Shown here piece after piece: positions 37,931 through 50,343 of a stretch of 64,000 nucleotides of DNA (the stretch's first letter is position 1; each line of letters starts with the position of its first letter). Below the pieces are notes generated by a model. It made no database searches and was not told the origin of the DNA. It saw nothing but the letters and a program-made list of their open reading frames with translations. The stretch is from Streblospio benedicti (Eukaryota > Annelida > Polychaeta > Spionida > Spionidae): assembly GCA_019095985.1 (NCBI GenBank), contig CM032666.1, forward strand, positions 45,828,703 through 45,892,702, written 5' to 3'. The translations under genes and the position numbers were made by a program.

Positions 37931-38142
37931 AGTTAAGGACTCTGCTTGTAGCATAAGACATGTGTGGTTTTCTTAGGCAGCTACGCTTTGATGATTGAAG
38001 AAAGTATGACTAAGTTTAGTGAATTGTTGGAGTATACTTGATTCATTCATTGGACATTTCACACCAACCGGATTTTATTGTAAAGTGGTTGAAAATATAA
38101 GCATGATAGTCTCTTTGGAATGATAAAGCTGTATCTTTAGAA

Positions 38143-38815
38143 ATGATCATGGCTAATGATCATGATGCTGTAAAAACACAACATACATCCAATGTTGTGA
38201 AAGAGTCTTTTCAAAATGAGAAAAAAAGTACTCTTCTAAGAGGACCAGGTAAAACACGCAATATGGAGAAACGTCATAGCTCAGGATACGGTAGTTCTCT
38301 GGATGATGATCTTCATCAACTCCATGATAATTTTGAACTTCATCGTTCAAGTAGTGAAAAGAGAATCGACAAAGCGTCCCTTAGACGAAGCTTAGACAGC
38401 CAAAAGGATATAGCTCAACATTCATCTACTTCAAGGCTTAGCCGAGTGGATGAACAAGGTTCATGGAGTCCAGTCGCACGTTTCGCAAAAATGTGGTGGC
38501 TCTCCCACCATAAGAATAAGTTGAAAGAGAGAGATAGAGATGACTCTGTAACTAGAGAAGACAAAAAGGAGAAGTCTGAATCAAAAGAGGATACTGTTGA
38601 TAAATTCTGGAAGCTTACTCCTTCAAAGCAAAAGCAAAAAAACAGTAAAGATGATGTGGATGAAGGTGTTGTTATTGAGGATATTGAGAGAGTGGGGAAG
38701 GGTAAGAATAGGTTTGGCAGGATATTTAAAAGTCGCAGTGCAGGCAATGTGGATGAGTTAATGAAAATGGCTGCAGCTGCGGAGGATTGGGAGTGGGATC
38801 CGGAGAGGCTTAAAG
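38143..38815 (+). CDS. ARHGAP20: Candidate alternative first exon B of ARHGAP20 (basic, Ser-rich N-terminus)
   Basis: The frame opens at ATG 38143 (in-frame stop at 38107 upstream; a second ATG at 38149 has strong context ATCATGG). It runs 224 codons to AAAG|GTAAAC at 38815 in phase 1, exactly the phase exon 8 needs (AAA G|GT CAT gives Lys-Gly-His). The sequence is hydrophilic: MEKRHSSGYGSSLDDDL, RRSLDSQKD, a WSPVARFAKMWWLSHHKNKL basic/aromatic patch, a KE-rich stretch, FGRIFKSRSAGNVDELMKMA and EDWEWDPERLKG. After the donor the frame continues only as AT-rich intron. The product (~1,502 residues) would have no PH domain and only the end of RA, then RhoGAP and tail. No domain is recognised in it. 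Confidence 0.8.
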
Positions 38816-40196
38816 GTAAACCACTTGTCAATGCAATAATTCTATGTCCTATGTTGAAAGATTGGCTCAATGGTTGGAATTTATATATTACTTGAAGTTT
38901 ACAATACTATCCTAAAGGAGACATTACAACAACAATTTCAATGAATATTCTAATATAATTTACCCTCTGGCTTCCATTACTACCTGCTGTGATAGCAATC
39001 AAAATACAAAACCAAGTTTGAACCCTCCAATGTAGTTTGCATGGCCCATGGCCAACATAATGGATAATGTAACATGGGCTTCTTTCAGGCTAATGGTCAC
39101 GCATGGACCAAACATTTTTTATAGAACCCTTCTACAAAGGAAAGGCCTTGCTTTGGCATTTTTCTTACAATCTACCAAGATGGTTGGATAGAAACTGCTT
39201 TATTTTATAAAAATGTGTATTTCAAACTTACATAGAAATTTACAGTCTTCATGGTTAGATACACTTACTGTTATTTGCATAGGTGATGGCTGCCAAAATA
39301 TAATAAGGTTTTTGTAAGCTTACACTTCTTTTGCATAGTGTTTATGAATATGATCCATGTACATGTATAAATGATCAAATATAGGCTCTATGATCACATA
39401 TATATTTTTATAACTGAAACACTAATTATTGTTTCGCTCTCAGAGAAAATGTTGAACTAATGTTTTTCTACCCTTACATTTTACATGTATCTCGTTTGGC
39501 TGTTTTTCAAAAGACTTCGTTAGACAAAAAGTTGGATTTTATCATCCATTATTTAATAAACATATTTTAAATGGACATGTTGGAAGCTGAATGGACATTT
39601 GAAAAATCAATATATTTAGATGAGAGTAAGGATGGGGATGGTCAAACATAAGAAACCATATATGTATGGATTCGCGATCACGAGTGACAATGGATAATAA
39701 TAGAACATGGTGTTCTGGTTGCAGAAAGGGGCCTGGTTTAAACACAGTCATTCCACTGCGGAAACCCCAAATAAAATTGTGATTCCCCAAATGTAATAAC
39801 TTCATGGTGAGGTATAGGGACTGGTGGGGAGTAGTTTATTGTCGCACCTGGTCAATGTATCTGGGATATAAAGATGGTTTTTGTTTGCTGCAAACCAGAA
39901 TTAGTTATCATTTTGTATTGAATTAAGACGATTTTGTGAGTATTTAAGCAGTGAGAAATGCATTTAAACTTGCCGTGTATATTCATTTCCAAACTTAGTA
40001 ACAGTAATACTAGTTTTTGAGTGGTGGACCTGGTAAAGCCTATCAATCCTGTTTTACAGTTTATGCTTGCTGTGATACCAAGAAATGGCATTAAATGTGA
40101 GCACAAATATGGAGCATGTTTTCATGACTGGATACGCTTTCTAATAATGACTCTGTTTCTTCAACATTACTATAAGTTCTGAAATGTCTATTGTAG

Positions 40197-40358
40197 GTCA
40201 TGAACATCCATACTCCATCAAGATGTCACATGTTCGGAACCATGCCACAAAGAATGGCATCTCTGACCAGGAAGCTCTCTCCTCACTCGTTGACGGTGCT
40301 GACAATGAAATGCAGTGTCAGTTTATCCTACGAGAGACCAAAAAGAAACTTTCAACTG
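40197..40358 (+). CDS. ARHGAP20: ARHGAP20 exon 8: end of RA domain
   Basis: Acceptor CTATTGTAG at 40196, donor GTAAGT; phase 1 to phase 1, 162 bp. It encodes GHEHPYSIKMSHVRNHATKN, an acidic loop, then MQCQFILRETKKKL. Human has GHEYPYGIKMSHLRD and MQCQFILK at the same places. Exon 7 and first exon B both enter here in phase 1, so this is the first exon common to all three predicted forms. Confidence 0.96.
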
Positions 40359-43300
40359 GTAAGTCTTTTTATTCAATGGAAATTTAATTTAGTTTAATGT
40401 AGTTCGAACTATAAAAGACAGCTGCATATTAATGTTCACAAATGTATTGTCCGATTACATTCCATAACATAATGCACTTCTTATAAATCTTTAATAGCAA
40501 TAGCGTAAATACACATGGGGAACAAATGGATGAAGAGTAAAATTAGATATATTAGAAGCGAAACTTTGCCCGTCTAATTTCCTAAAGGTTACTACTTTCC
40601 CAAAAGGACATTACTTTTTGTACATGTACAAAATAAGATCTATGTATATTCTCATGGAAATGTTTCTTATTTTTGGCCACAAAGTCAAGGTATATAATTT
40701 ACATGTGGTTTATGCTCTCTTAATTAGGAATTCTTTAGCTTCAAATAGTCCAAATATGTTTTCATGACCGTCAATTTTATCTTAAAGTATTTAAAATGTG
40801 CAAAAATTGGCATTTTGACAATATATGCATCAGGTTTAAACAAGTCATTGTACAACAACAAGTTCTGTGCTTTGTTTTAAATCATTGAAATAAAGGGTAT
40901 AATTAACTTGACTAAACTGAAAAATATGATACACAAAATGTCATGTTTTACAGTTTTACTTTACCACATAGTACAATAAATTTGTCAAGTTTGTTAATGT
41001 GTTTATATCCTCATCCCTGACTTTTAAAGCTTGAAATGATTCAGTGCCTGAAAGTGCATCACACATTTCACGATACATTCATGTTCCAAATGTTCATGTT
41101 CCAGGAAAACATGTTCATCGTGTTAAGAGTAATTAACTTTGACCTCGCCTTACATGACATGTTATTTCTAAAGTTGTAGATTTCATTATTAATCAACTGA
41201 ATTAACGGAAGTAATTTCACTTCATGTGACAGAGTGCAGGGATTCATTCTTTACAAGTTATATCTTGTAGATAATTATGTAGGTGTGTGAACTTTTAGTG
41301 GGGTATTGAAAAATTTGAAGATTTACAAAATAGGCCTGTAAACTCAATAGGATAAGGAGGAAGTTCATTGACTTTATAGTTCTATAGCCATTTTGCTTTT
41401 AATTATGTCAATTACATTCTACATCAACTTGTTTTATTACCATATCTAGATGAATCACTAGATTATAGATTGTTAACCATAAATTTGTACAACTTCTTTT
41501 ACATCAGAACATTTCAATGGTGATGAAATGCCTCATACAGGTCATTGACATGGATGATATAGGAAAACCATATTTTGTTTATTAAGTCATTAATCTGTTA
41601 TCAAAGGAAACAGTCATGTTTAATGGTCCACATTGTTGTCAAAAGAATTCAAAATTATTATTCAAATTTTGTATTTCTAAAGATCATATTAGAAACATCT
41701 ATGTTTATATAAAGCATGCTCGAAGTTGCATTCCTTATTTACAAGTCATCGTAACAATGTCTATTTTATTTGTGACTTCACCCTTATGCCAAGCCTTACT
41801 TTTATAAAACACTTCTGCATCATTTAATGCATACATGTAGATTCATTGAACTCATAACTACAAGGGACGGAAACATTTTCACTTTTCTTATTTTGTTCAA
41901 ATATATATACCAGTAAGCCCAATTTGTATGAATGCTGCGTTACACTGTTACTTGAAATAATGTACCAGATCATCATATCTGTAACAATTGTACTGGATAG
42001 ATAATTTTAGTATAGTTAGAAAATTTTGTATTCCTCCAAACTGAAGATATTACTATTTGCAATCCGCTATTGTAGAAGTCATTTGCCCACAGTACAAATT
42101 GAAATAAAAAAATCAAATTGAAAATGTTGCTTCTTATTATATACATAAGAGAATAACTGCAACATTTAAAATCATGGAATATACCTCTCCCTATATTTGT
42201 AAAAATCTACATGTAGTATGAGGAAGTTTGTATGACAAACATATGTATAAGTTATACATACTTTGAGGCTGTTGGGGGTACTAAGTGAATATTTAAGTTT
42301 GTGAACTCTATTAAACTTGAAGACGTGATAAAAACAAGTTCACCATCTTCATAAAATGTTCTGTACATGATATAGCAGGGCAGTGAGTGTGTCTTGTAGC
42401 CACAAATATGTGAAAATATTTGCAGGTACAATACAAGAGATACAAACACCATCCCCAGCAGTCGTTACTAACGACCTGATCAGGACATATAATGGTCTGT
42501 TTGTTTGTGGTGTATGGTATCAATGATCGCAATTGATATCTTATTCATGACAATTTTTATGTGATACCCCCTCTGTCGGTGTAAGCTTTATATCTCCATA
42601 ATCTTCCTTGCTATAAAAAAAACTATCAAATTTTTATATGTGTCATCATTTTAATAGCTAAATATATTTAGGTTCTTTATCCCAAAAGCAGACCACATTT
42701 TGTTTTTCTTTAAGGGAGAGTATGTGGTATACAAGTAAGCATTGACATGGTACATTTGTACATTAATTAAAGAACCAAGTCACTCGTACACAAGTAGCGA
42801 AGGGGGACTTGCGATTATGAAGACACAAAATTTACTATACATTTAAAAAGTTTTAGAGGGTGTATATTAAAATCGTTTATAACCCAAGTTATGAATTGTA
42901 TATTTAGTTATAAAATCTAATTGATATAATATAATTTTGTCTATTACAAATTAAATGAGCAATAAAAATGTCATATCTGTACACAGATGTTCAAGGATGA
43001 TAAAGATATATAAGTACTAAAATTAACATAATTTAGGTGCATTCCATTGGGTCAAGTAGTGATAATCCATTATAATCTTATGTTATCATGTATGGCTTTA
43101 TTATAATAAAAGTTTGCTGTGTGCAACTGATAACAATTATTTGATGTTCAATTAAGAATTTTTTTTACATTATTATTGCATATCTATAAAAATAAACAAT
43201 GTACCTCTCAGACGTGGTGTGACGTAATGTAATATTTAGAGTTATATTTGTAATATTGTATCTGCCTTATAGAATTGTTTATTGATAATCACATCCTTTG

Positions 43301-45010
43301 ACAATTTCATTTTATAAATTTCGTGGTTGAATTATATCATAAATCAATATACACTTTATATATCATAAATGAGTGAAACGTCAACAAGATTTTAGAGCTT
43401 CAATATGAGAATGCGTAAAATAATAATAAAAACTTCAAATATAAATTGCATAATATGTAGATACCAACATAATGTTGGTGGCTCAGAAACTCACCTTTAC
43501 AAATGCCAGTTGCCAGTCGAAGGGGAAATGTAGCACTTTAATGTGAAAATGTAAGTTTCTGAGCCACCAACATTATCTTGGTAACTACATATCATGAATC
43601 CAGAAACTATAAAACCTCTCGTAAAAGATATAAATTGCATAGTGTTATATGGAATATAAATTGCCATTTTAAGATTAAAATGTGTTAGTGTGGTGACATA
43701 CAATAGAATTTTTATGTGCAACTACATGTTTGTTGGAATTGAAAAACATAATACATAGAATGGGTTAGACAGCTAAAATATCATATCAGAAAATTAAGAA
43801 AGAACCCATTCACCCATACATCTGAATGAGATAAAATAATTTTTGCTAAGTGCACTAAAATCTTTTAAATATTTATGTACGTAATCAACTTATTTACTAA
43901 CTTTTTGAATATTAGCCATCCAAGCTAAGTGTTATATAGACTGTTAAACTAAAACTATACTACTGGATATAATGAACTTACAAATGACATTTCACATAGC
44001 ATCTACCATTTTTCTGTAGCCAATCATGTTACAATAACGTAATCCGAAGATGGGCAGAGTTACTCGTTTGCTCCGCTCTCAGGGCTGGGTGTTGGGCAGA
44101 TGATTGGTCCATTATGAACCCTCTTAACCTCTTACATATAGCACCCCAGTCACTCTGTCCATCTTACTGTTGTGTCATCCTAATCAAAATACACACTGAA
44201 GAAACATGGTGGATACTATGTTCTTTACATCCAGTATTATAGTTATTTTATCTATTTAATTATTTACTTCAGACATACAGTCCATAAGAATAAAATAAAA
44301 CGATGATGATGAAAGATGAAATGAATCATTCCATCTTCTGTATAGTACAGAAGAAAGGATGAAAAAATGACAATTATTAATCATATTCTGAACGAGACAA
44401 TTATTTACAATAGATAATCTTTTCTAATCTTAAATGGATAATCTTTTCTTATACCTTGTAGTTTTAGTTTATTCTAAGTACAAATAATTTACTGTTTTTC
44501 TCAATCAACTGCATCATATTCTCCTAGTAGCATTTTGGAAGAAATTTTATCATCAATAATGTTTAAAGTTAGTCATAATTCGATAGAAATAAAGAATATC
44601 TGATTTTATGATAGATTGGGCAATTTAGAATACGAATTTCATTATTTTCAATACTGGCCACAAGCGTAAGTTGAGACTCAATTACACTTAGTTCATGCGA
44701 ATGATAATTAAGCACACGATATTGCAGTCTCACACACAATTGAATGTGTATGATGTCACACTATTACCTGCATGCATAATGGAGCAGCTGAGCTTTTGCA
44801 ATTACATTTACTAATGAAATTCAATATTCCCTTCTTATCAGTGGTGACAATCTGTTATCTAGTAGTCTTTCCATGATAGATGAGCCTGTCCCTTCAGTAT
44901 ATTTTATTGACCATAGCTGCTTTACCATATGCCACCCTAATTCGTCTCACTTTTCTTCAGAAATTCACAATGGTAATGCACTTTCTTTAACTGTATATGT
45001 TTCATTACAG
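40359..45010 (+). other. Intron 8
   Basis: 4.65 kb, AT-rich. The only structured item I see is the small palindrome at 43457-43588. No second gene. Confidence 0.75.
43457..43588. repeat. Small foldback element (~132 bp)
   Basis: GTAGATACCAACATAATGTT with GGTGGCTCAGAAACTCAC is answered by GTAAGTTTCTGAGCCACC with AACATTATCTTGGTAACTAC. Arms are 38 bp with three mismatches around a ~56-base loop. Confidence 0.8.
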
Positions 45011-45195
45011 AAGACAGCTCTAAAAGATTGAAAAAATCCAAGAAATCTCCTCTTCCTCTGAAAAACTTCTTCAAGAAGTCATCTAAAGCCCCACTGGAGC
45101 TGCAAAGCACTCCTTCTGGTCCAACTGGCCGCCTATTTGGGCACCCATTGGTGGAAGTAGTTTCTGATGAGCAACCTGTTCCAAAACCAATTTTG
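45011..45195 (+). CDS. ARHGAP20: ARHGAP20 exon 9: basic linker and start of RhoGAP
   Basis: Acceptor TTCATTACAG (45010), donor GTGAGT; phase 1 to phase 0. It starts with a strongly basic stretch (SSKRLKKSKKSPLPLKNFFK), then GPTGRLFGHPLVEVVSDEQP and VPKPIL. LFG..L.......PKP.L is the typical N-terminal signature of the RhoGAP fold in this family (human GQLFGISLPNI...LPKPVL). The Lys-rich block could bind acidic lipids or serve as a nuclear signal (inference). Confidence 0.95.
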
Positions 45196-48100
45196 GTGAG
45201 TGTTTTTGAAACCTTTGGAAATGCACATAAATATCTCAGTGTATTAGAATGAAATATGTGAATGTGTATTCACTTGATTTCAGCTCTACATGTATTTTGT
45301 CATTATGATACAACTGACGTGTAAAAATTATAATTCCACCTGTCAAGTACCAGTGTTCACAATCAATCTCAATGTGTGTGATTTTTCTATGTAAATAGCA
45401 TTTTATTGGATCAGGGCAGTGATTTTAGATATGATGAGAAAGTGCTAATACATGTACATGTATCTTATATTGATCATGTTTAAGAGTTAATTTTACGAGT
45501 TCAACAAAATAACTGGTATATCTGTTACATGCATGTAAAAGAAATGGTGAAAATGGATACTGCTAGATTTATAGATTTGTAATGTTAAGTTTTTACAATT
45601 GCAACATGAATAATTTAACTTGTAATATATTATCAGAACTTTTTTGTTGCTATTTATTTGGATAATATAGTAAACAAACAAACATAAACTCATGTACTAC
45701 CAAAATGGTTCCTTCTAATAGGCTGCAAAATTGTTCTTTCATAATATTGTTATGTAGCCTATGTGATTTAAAAATTGTTGCAACATTTTTTATCTCTCCA
45801 AGAATATTTGTTAATCCTCTTCCTCAGCATGCAGCAGTGTCAGTTTGCCAATTTTACCCTAAAATAACTAGTTTTTCTAATCTCACACAGAGGCTACCTT
45901 GTTTCCCATGGATTGGTTTTCATTTTCCTATACAAGGACAATTCAATCCATCATGCATCACATATTAAAATTGTCATTATTAAATTCTGATTCAGTACCA
46001 TATAATAGATTTAGGTATCCAATTAAATTTCCAACTGGTTTGATACAAACCGAAATTTTCATGTAAAATGATTAGCCAATCAAATGTTCAAATCTGGTTT
46101 ATTAACAACACAATGAGATATTCTATCATATACGTGTACCTGGTACTCAAAATATAATTTTCTGGTTCGTTATGATCCTTTGGTGGAGTAATATACAGAA
46201 ATCTAAAAAAAAAAGTCCATCAGTAGATCTGTATGTTGTTCTTAATTTTGTAAAAAAGGTAAATTGTTCAGTGCTCATTCTTGCAAAAGTTGTCTGTGGA
46301 AATGTCCTATGTGTAAGTGTAATTAGAAGTTTTCATTAAGTTTTATTTGTTCTTGATAAAACATGTGTTTCTCAGATGGAATTTTTTATATATAGTTTAG
46401 GTTGTGACAAACTTAAAGAATAATGAAAATTAATGGGAGAATTTATCATGGTGAAATTTGTTTTCATAAAATAGAGTTGATCGCATATAAAGGTATTGTT
46501 TCAGATAATCTGGTTAAGGCAGGAGTACAGACTTTTTTCATACAAACTTGGCAAATATTGATAAACATATTTGTTTAGTTTTCAATCTCCTCCAGTACAT
46601 TTGTCAACTTGTTTTGTCATGCCAGTATCCAAATATTCTAACTCCATGCATGTATTTGCTTCTATCTATTGGTTCAACTTTATTTTTATTGTCTTTTGAC
46701 CAACAAAAGAATGGCCCCCCCAAGAATAGAAAGTAATATTTCTTGTTAGTTTTACAGTACTAATTGATGTAAAATTTGCACAAAAAAATTTTTTTTCTAT
46801 GTGTGCAAAATTATTTGTAGTCAACATTATTCATTGTGGTACTTTAAAAAAGCTGTGTTTTAATAAATGCTGAACAATGCATTGAATAAACTGTGTCTGC
46901 TTCGGAACTGACACATTACCTACTGTGGCTTGTATCAGCTTTCGCAATGGTGTGTTTTTGGTTATTTTTATAAAAGCAAGTTGTCAAATGTATTTTATTG
47001 ATGCTGACCTTGTCATAAAACTTCCAACCCAGACTGGCGTTCATATCATAGAAATTGCAGACAAACCAATGTTTACACAATGCATGAGAAAGAAATTAGA
47101 CCTGAAATTTCCATTCATGAATCACCTATTTAAAATATTGACCAAAACGTCCTTATTGGTAAAGTAAGAGTTAGAAGGGATTGGTGGGCCATTTACAAAT
47201 CTGACAAGAAAACATTCACTATCTCTCCTAAAGATACATTCCATTCTTTGCTTAGATAACAGTTCAGTATATAGCAATTGAGATATGACTTGGCTATAAC
47301 CAAATGAATTGATTTGGTAATATATAAAACATTGAAGTGGTTATGGAATGTCAATTAATAGTTATGTATATTCTTTCAATTTTTTGTAAAACTTGTGCTA
47401 GTTTTAAATTCTTAAAAAAATGCATAACTGTTGAAATGTAAAAGCCCAAATAATGTCATTACATTTGATTAAATATCAACCTCCATTCTAGATTGAATAA
47501 GAATGCCAGTCAAAATTTATCTGAAAATCATTAAATATTTTTATCACTGGTGGAATATAAAATTATGACGTGAAAAAAACTGAATTCCGTTTTAAGAAGT
47601 GTAAAAAATACAAGATACTAGTATATATTCATCATGGACAAATGATCCAGTATCACCAATGTAATCAAGAATTACATAATTTGGAGATATGAGTACAAGT
47701 CACAAAGTTATGAAAATATTATGTGTACTGTGTCAGATTAGTTTAAAACAACAGAGAATCATTGAGCTGGTCATTGAGGAGGACTTTTGTTTTGACATTA
47801 AACAAAAGTGATTATAAACTGTCAAACATGAACCTGTTTCATGGAAAGAGTGAAAATGTAGGGCATGTTTGACAAAAGTGGATTCTGCAGAACTGTTTAC
47901 ATTCAATTGTTTACTGGATGAATGCCCATGTAGTAATACTGTGTGAAGAAGTTAAGTTAATGAACATCAGGATCTGCCTTTTATCATATCCGTATTTAAA
48001 CTGATAGTAAGATGAAGGTCAAAGTATATAAGTCAACTGGTAATTTATTACAAGTATTGTTAACTTTAGATAGTTTGACCAAAGTTTGGTTGCCGGTGTG

Positions 48101-48828
48101 TGAATGAATAATGACCTGTCCATTTCAAACGAAATAAGGTCTTATCAAACTGGGTGTGCTGAATTGTAACAACCGATAAAATGGACAAGTAGCCATGTAA
48201 ACTGACCTTGTTACTGAACTAAGATTGATAGATGTCTAAAATTTCTAAATAAGACTGTTCCCTCTGTAATTTTTCAATCAAGCATATGTGTATAAAACAT
48301 TTTGATTTCCTTTTACGCTTTTAGTGTTAATTTTTACATATATTGTCATAGCTATTTACTGGTATACATTTCTTCATAAAAAATTCCCAATACTATTTTA
48401 TGGGACTTCTATGTTTCTATTATATTTACAAAGTTTCTATTATTTTTACAAAGTTTTTTCATGAGTATTTCATGTTTGATAATTAGATCAAGTAAACATA
48501 ACTTCATTTCCTTATTATTATATATTATATTGTATTTACTAAATTTCATCATCATACATTATAATTTTGCCGTGCAGTCTCAGATTTGTGGTTGTTAAAG
48601 GTGTCAGTTGACATACTGATTGGAAGTCTTGCCCACTGTCCTGATGTGGCAGACAGTTTTAATTTACAGGAAACTCATTTTACCAAGCTCTATTATGAAT
48701 GAGTCTGGCTGTAACTTTTACTTATAATGTTATTTTACAGTTGTAACACATAATTAGTACAGAATGTGTTTTTCCATCACCTACGGTATATGGCCTTGTA
48801 TTAAATCATTATATTTCCCAATTTTTAG
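45196..48828 (+). other. Intron 9
   Basis: 3.6 kb, AT-rich. I see no transposon ends, coding exon or RNA gene. The later introns (48991-49184, 49295-49524, 49736-49974, 50123-50343, 51584-51755, 51979-52303) are each 172-325 bp and unremarkable. Confidence 0.75.
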
Positions 48829-48990
48829 GACCTTATGCAAGCAATCTTCACTCATGGCATATTCAGTGCAGGCATATTTCGAAAACCAGGCAATGAAAAA
48901 AGGAAAAGAGAGTTACAGGAAATCCTTGACAATAATGACGAATACAACCTTGATGAAGAAAATATATTAGTGTTGTCGTCCACATTGAAG
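48829..48990 (+). CDS. ARHGAP20: ARHGAP20 exon 10: RhoGAP, arginine finger
   Basis: 54 codons, phase 0 to 0, acceptor AATTTTTAG and donor GTGAGC. It encodes DLMQAIFTHGIFSAGIFRKP and the next helix, ending ILVLSSTLK. The catalytic arginine finger is Arg in GIFRKP (codon 48880-48882; residue ~370 of the visible frame), equivalent to GIFRQ in human. The final Lys (~406) is the conserved LK lysine of RhoGAP domains. Both are intact, so the domain looks catalytically competent. Confidence 0.96.
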
Positions 48991-49184
48991 GTGAGCTATA
49001 CAAGAAAGTCCAATACAATATGTGTGTTATTTGTTGTATTATTTTTGTAAATGGTTTTAGTACATGGTTTTAGTTGATAATGAAATATTCTAGGCTGTCT
49101 CAACGAACTTAAGCGTAATTCGTACCAATATTATGCCACTGTTCATTGTTTAGAATTAATGTGATAATTTTTATGATTTTATAG

Positions 49185-49294
49185 GAGTTTTTTCGAAGTC
49201 TGCCAGAATGTTTGCTGGTATCTGATATGTACAACCAGTGGATAGACTCGTTGTCTGTGACACCCAGTGCTGAGCAGATTGACAGGCTTCGCAG
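49185..49294 (+). CDS. ARHGAP20: ARHGAP20 exon 11: RhoGAP domain
   Basis: Acceptor TTTTATAG, donor GTAATC; 110 bp, phase 0 to phase 2. It encodes EFFRSLPECLLVSDMYNQWI followed by a linker with AEQIDRLR. FFRSLPE.LL.SD.Y is the standard RhoGAP block (K-x-F-L-R-x-L-P-E), and the arginine (~410) that helps place the switch regions is present. Confidence 0.96.
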
Positions 49295-49524
49295 GTAATC
49301 ACATAATTATTGTATGTAGATATGATCATTAATGAAGCTATTCCAGAATGCTTACACTTGTATCCCATTAATTGCATCAATCTGGCTGTCCTTCTATCCA
49401 GCTTGTTGCGCTTCTACAGGTCACTTTGTTATAGAGTGCGCAAATATGTGTTTTTTTAAGTTGGAAATAGTGACTAGTCGATACCAATACCACCATGAAC
49501 ATCGGTAAGATTTTTTTGTTCCAG

Positions 49525-49735
49525 CATTGTGCAATCACTACCACCATCACATGTGTCAGTGATGCGGTATTTATTCTCCCTGCTGCACCATATTGATGCC
49601 CACTCTGAGGAGAACTGCATGACAGCATCAAACCTGGCTATTTGCATCGCACCATCCTTGCTTTGGTGCCCTCAGATGCCCCAGGGAGAAGTGCTGGAGA
49701 AAGTCCCACAGCTCATTGCAGTGCTCATACAACAG
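49525..49735 (+). CDS. ARHGAP20: ARHGAP20 exon 12: RhoGAP domain with conserved Asn
   Basis: Acceptor TTGTTCCAG (49524), donor GTAAAA; 211 bp, phase 2 to phase 0. It encodes VMRYLFSLLHHIDAHSEENC and MTASNLAICIAPSLLWCP. The Asn (~479) in SNLAICIAPSLL is the nearly invariant RhoGAP asparagine that contacts the GTPase. Identity to vertebrate ARHGAP20 is high here (RYLF..LH.I..HS..N.MTA.NLA.C.APS.LW). Confidence 0.96.
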
Positions 49736-49974
49736 GTAAAACTGGATATATGATAAGTTTATTCGCAAGTTTTTTAGACTCAATATGGAAGATCACATCA
49801 GGGTTTAATAGTAGTTGTATTAGACCCTGATCACGTCTTCTTTTTTTTTGATAAAATATTTGAAAACTATGTCTACTGGTATGGATTGAATTAGAACTGC
49901 ATAATTAAACAAAAACAGCTGTCAAAATTATACCCCCGGTATGAACTTACTAATGCTATTCCTCTGTCTTCAAG

Positions 49975-50122
49975 GCTGGTGCTATATTTGGAGAAGATTG
50001 CTTGTCACTGTTTGGAGAGGAGCCCAACGTTCCAGAAGAAGGCAATGAAGAAAATAAGCCCCATAGAGATAGCAGTACTGACTCAGACTCCATGCATTCC
50101 TTACTGAGCATTCCAGAGGCGG
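49975..50122 (+). CDS. ARHGAP20: ARHGAP20 exon 13: end of RhoGAP, acidic linker
   Basis: Acceptor TCTTCAAG, donor GTAAGT, phase 0 to 1. It encodes AGAIFGEDCLSLFGEEPNVP, which matches the family's ...LRIFGEEITSLFGE closing helix, then an acidic Ser/Asp run (DSSTDSDSMHSLLSIPEA) resembling casein kinase 2 targets. The GTPase-activating domain ends here. Confidence 0.94.
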
Positions 50123-50343
50123 GTAAGTTGTGTAACAAATATTTTGACACCATTGTTTTGCACTTGGCAAGTTTTCAAATTTTATGTATAAGTTCACTCG
50201 GTGCTTGATTGATTGGCAGATGAGTGGTAAATCAGGTGGGATATTGATAATGCTTATTTAAAATGACTCAAATTCTTAGGTGATAGAGCATACAAGCATG
50301 GATGTAAATAACCATTGTGATCATTAATATCGTTTTGTTCTAG

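Larger units (their letters stand above)
28462..40196 (+). other. Intron 7, contains first exon B and nested transposons
   Basis: 11.7 kb. It holds a TIR repeat nested in a palindrome (29477-29735), a 31-bp minisatellite element (29790-30672), a TA-flanked MITE (33107-33292), a nested transposon pair with a tandem duplication (35138-36736), the CCAAT/TATA promoter candidate (37874-37930) and first exon B (38143-38815). The gaps 30,680-33,100, 33,300-35,130, 36,740-37,870 and 38,820-40,190 are AT-rich with nothing recognised. Confidence 0.75.

Noticed and set aside
38415-38870. Minus-strand open frame of 151 codons opposite first exon B
   Set aside because: It is the antisense of a low-complexity Ser/Lys coding exon, which avoids stops in that frame. 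The + strand has donor, promoter and phase support.
49642-49830. Alternative frame over exon 12
   Set aside because: Shadow frame of the RhoGAP exon; it lacks domain content and passes the donor site.
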